64,000 nucleotides of DNA from Entomortierella parvispora (lineage: Eukaryota; Mortierellomycota; Mortierellomycetes; Mortierellales; Mortierellaceae), in NCBI GenBank assembly GCA_963573315.1, contig OY752140.1:1612001-1676000 (forward strand), written 5' to 3'. The first letter of the stretch is position 1; each line of letters opens with the position of its first letter. The translations under genes were made by a program, and so were the position numbers. Below are positions 61,681 to 64,000 of the stretch, piece after piece. The notes under the pieces were generated by a model. It was not told where the DNA came from. It did no database searches and worked only from the letters and a program-made list of their open reading frames with translations.

Positions 61681-64000
61681 TTACAACTCGTCCTCGCTAT
61701 CAGACACTTCTTCGCCGCGTTTCTTGGCAGCTGCTCTCTTCTTTTGCTTGTCCTTGATCTCCTTGCGAGACAGTTTACGTGTCGACTTGACCTTTTCGAT
61801 GTTTCCAAATGCGTCGATCTTGGTCTCAGCCTCCTGCTGTACAATCTTGCTCTCGGCACGCTGGGTGTAGTTGTTGCCAGAAACGGCAAGCTCTCCTGCA
61901 TTGATGGACCATGTCTCGGAGCAGATGGCCTCCGTGAAATCACGATGATGGGAAATAATGACCACTCCGCCACCGAACTCATTCAAGGCCTCGGTCAAGG
62001 CGCCGAGCGAATCACGGTCCAGATAGTTGGTGGGCTCATCCAACACCAAAATGTGGGGGTTGAGCCACATGGCAGCGGCGAGCACAACCTTGACTTTCTG
62101 ACCACCAGAGAGGCCCTTGATGTGATTGTGGGTGGCGAACTCGGCTGGGAGGCCCAAGTCGCCCAAATGCTTCTCGACCTCGACAGCTGTCAGCGAGCGC
62201 GTCCAAGCTCCAGCGCGAGCAGCTTCCTTATCATCGAAGGCCTGGACCAACTTGTCAAAGCCCCATTCTTCAAGTTTTTCGCGAGGGATCCATGCGTTGT
62301 CGTCAAAGTTTCGGCCAATCCATTGAATCTCGTACTCAAAGGAGCGCTTCGCCTTCCGACGTCCATAAATGTCCTCGATCTGCAGCTTTTCCATCTTGCC
62401 GTTGATCTCCCACTGGATGAGTTTCTTCATCTGGGCCTCTTCCTCTGGGGTCACCTTACGAGAAGCCTTGCTTGCAAGTTCGCGGTCCTCACCGTACTGG
62501 TAGCGCCATCTAATGTATTCATTAGGAGTCTTGGTCAAGTGCTGCTCAACGTGATGGAAAGCATGCTGGGCAACGTAGGCGACACGAAGGTTGGGGTGCT
62601 TGATGACTTCTCCCACCTGGGGAATGGTCTCTCCAGTCAAAACCTTGATAAGAGTCGACTTCCCTGCTCCATTGGGGCCGACGACCGCAACACGGGAGTT
62701 GAGAGAAACCTGGGCCGACATGTTTCTGATGGTGGGGACACTATTTCCAGGATATGTGAATGAGATGTTGGCAAATCGAAGCAGGGACTTGTCCTTAGAT
62801 TTAACACCATCCAAGAAGCCAGGCTCTGGGAGTCGGAAAGTGACCAAGGATGACTTGAGCTCATAGTAAGACTTGGCATCGGGGTATTGCTCCACAAACT
62901 TGGACAAGTTGCCACGGTACTTCTTCAACTTGCGACTCTCGTAGTGGATAATCCCGGTGCACACAGTGTCCAAGAAGCTGGAATCGTGCGAAACAATCAT
63001 CGAGGTCACGTTCGTGAGGCTGGTCAGGTAGTTCTCGAGCCAGGCCACATTGTTGACATCCAAGTGGTTGGTGGGTTCATCCAACAGCAAGATATCGGCG
63101 TTCATCAACATGGCACGAGCCAGTTCAAGCTTCATCTTCCATCCGCCAGACAGGGAGCCCACAGCTTGCTGCTGCATCGCGGGTGTAAAGCCCACACTGG
63201 CAAGCTTTTCAACAACCTCCTCGTGAGGAATGCTACCAAGCTTGGGGTCCGCAAACATGAACTGGACCACAGGGAGGTCTGCGTCTTCTGCTTGGAGATT
63301 GTGCTCCACAAAGACTGTGCGAAGCTCATCCGCTGGTGGGAATCCTTCGAGTTGACCATCTGCAATGGCGCGCATGAGGGTAGACTTTCCGACGCCGTTG
63401 GGCCCACAGAGACCATACCGTTGGCCACGTCGGAGATTGAGGCGGGTTTTGTTCAACAAGATCATTCCACCGTAGGCAAGAGAGAACTCGCAGTCGCAGA
63501 GCAACTCGCCCTCCTCGACATCGGCCACGGCCGCATTGGCGCTCGTGTTCTTGGCATCGAAATCAACGTAAAACTTGTGCACAGCGGTGAAGACGCGCTT
63601 GACTTCGTCCTTTGGAACAAAAGTCAGGAGGTATGGGGTAATGGAGGCGTCCCAGGCATCTGCCTCGAAATCACGGCTGGTAATCAACTCAGAGCAGAGT
63701 GTAGCGCTGTAGCTCAAACTTGTACGCACAAAATCGTCAGTCTTGATACTTGAGCCCAGGGTCTTGTTCAGAGTATCAAGAACCTCCGTAGGTCTAACCT
63801 CGTACGCAATGTTGATCGTGCTCTCTTCTTGAGCTTTCTCGCCTCCACCCACACGAACCAGGGTAGAGCGCGCACGCTCCGCTACGGAGCGAAGCTCAGG
63901 GGAGGCGCCAATCTCAATCATACGGTCCAATCCAGGCAGCAGCTTTGGCAGGAATTGGTGAGCGTGGGCAGGGTTTTCGACCAACTTGCACATGTTATCG
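61681..64000 (-). CDS. TEF3: translation elongation factor 3 (eEF3), 3' part; 5' end beyond the window
   Basis: A single open frame runs from the window edge to the stop at 61681 with no intron, giving 772 whole codons of about 1040 expected. It begins DNMCKLVENPAHAHQFLPK, the end of the HEAT-repeat region. The helix-bundle region leads to ABC1: Walker A GPNGVGKS, signature LSGGW, Walker B LLLDEPTNHLD. ABC2 follows: Walker A GPNGAGKS, a chromodomain-like insert around FEYEIQWIGRNFDDNAWIPRE, signature LSGGQK, Walker B LVLDEPTNYLD. It ends in a Lys-rich tail (SRKEIKDKQKKRAAAKKRG) and acidic end SDSEDEL. eEF3 is an ABCF-type ATPase that helps release E-site tRNA and is essential in fungi. The chromodomain insert separates it from other ABCF proteins; New1 is the close alternative but has a different N-terminus. 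Confidence 0.96.
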   Translation of the reverse strand, partial: DNMCKLVENPAHAHQFLPKLLPGLDRMIEIGASPELRSVAERARSTLVRVGGGEKAQEESTINIAYEVRPTEVLDTLNKTLGSSIKTDDFVRTSLSYSATLCSELITSRDFEADAWDASITPYLLTFVPKDEVKRVFTAVHKFYVDFDAKNTSANAAVADVEEGELLCDCEFSLAYGGMILLNKTRLNLRRGQRYGLCGPNGVGKSTLMRAIADGQLEGFPPADELRTVFVEHNLQAEDADLPVVQFMFADPKLGSIPHEEVVEKLASVGFTPAMQQQAVGSLSGGWKMKLELARAMLMNADILLLDEPTNHLDVNNVAWLENYLTSLTNVTSMIVSHDSSFLDTVCTGIIHYESRKLKKYRGNLSKFVEQYPDAKSYYELKSSLVTFRLPEPGFLDGVKSKDKSLLRFANISFTYPGNSVPTIRNMSAQVSLNSRVAVVGPNGAGKSTLIKVLTGETIPQVGEVIKHPNLRVAYVAQHAFHHVEQHLTKTPNEYIRWRYQYGEDRELASKASRKVTPEEEAQMKKLIQWEINGKMEKLQIEDIYGRRKAKRSFEYEIQWIGRNFDDNAWIPREKLEEWGFDKLVQAFDDKEAARAGAWTRSLTAVEVEKHLGDLGLPAEFATHNHIKGLSGGQKVKVVLAAAMWLNPHILVLDEPTNYLDRDSLGALTEALNEFGGGVVIISHHRDFTEAICSETWSINAGELAVSGNNYTQRAESKIVQQEAETKIDAFGNIEKVKSTRKLSRKEIKDKQKKRAAAKKRGEEVSDSEDEL

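Noticed and set aside
62887-63753. 288-residue plus-strand frame opposite elongation factor 3 (also 61603-62763)
   Set aside because: Shadow of a highly conserved gene with strong codon bias on the minus strand.

Overview
The window looks like chromosomal DNA of a filamentous fungus. Genes are split by short GT-AG introns, pyrimidine-rich leaders precede several start codons, and translation elongation factor 3 (largely a fungal protein) is present together with CHD1, a CDK11-type kinase and an Sct1/Gpt2-type acyltransferase. The style suggests an early-diverging lineage such as Mucoromycota/Mortierellomycota, but that is inference; nothing here fixes the species.

Left arm (1-24.9 kb): a TMEM33/Pom33-like membrane protein whose 3' part is not seen, a divergent septin with a polyglutamine tail, and two large unrecognised proteins lie on the minus strand. 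A 2.2-kb empty spacer follows. Then come a glycerol-3-phosphate/DHAP acyltransferase (+), a Ctr-type copper transporter (-), a START-domain lipid-binding protein (+) and the chromatin remodeller CHD1 (+). Two of these are lipid proteins, but nothing suggests a cluster; it reads as ordinary housekeeping sequence.

Centre (24.9-54.3 kb): a tRNA-Ser(TGA) gene (-) is followed by about 29 kb holding four head-to-tail, nearly identical, apparently intact copies of one non-LTR retrotransposon (7.22 kb each). Every copy has a CCHC-bearing ORF1 (783 aa) and an ORF2 (1343 aa) with AP-endonuclease-like, reverse transcriptase and C-terminal CCHC regions. All are inserted in the same tRNA-Arg(TCT) gene. 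The first 26 nt of the tRNA are repeated before every copy, and one complete tRNA-Arg gene survives after the last copy. The target duplication spans the tRNA 5' end, so each insertion regenerates an intact tRNA downstream. Copies 1-4 are mosaics of one another.

Right arm (54.3-64 kb): a degenerate CCGCCGAC-type repeat with a perfect 37-bp inverted repeat (relatives also lie left of the array), then on the minus strand a CDK11 (PITSLRE) kinase, an unrecognised multi-spanning membrane protein, and the 3' three quarters of elongation factor 3, cut by the window edge. A small helical terminal exon on the plus strand near 60.7 kb is tentative.

The notable system is the tRNA-Arg-targeted retrotransposon array.
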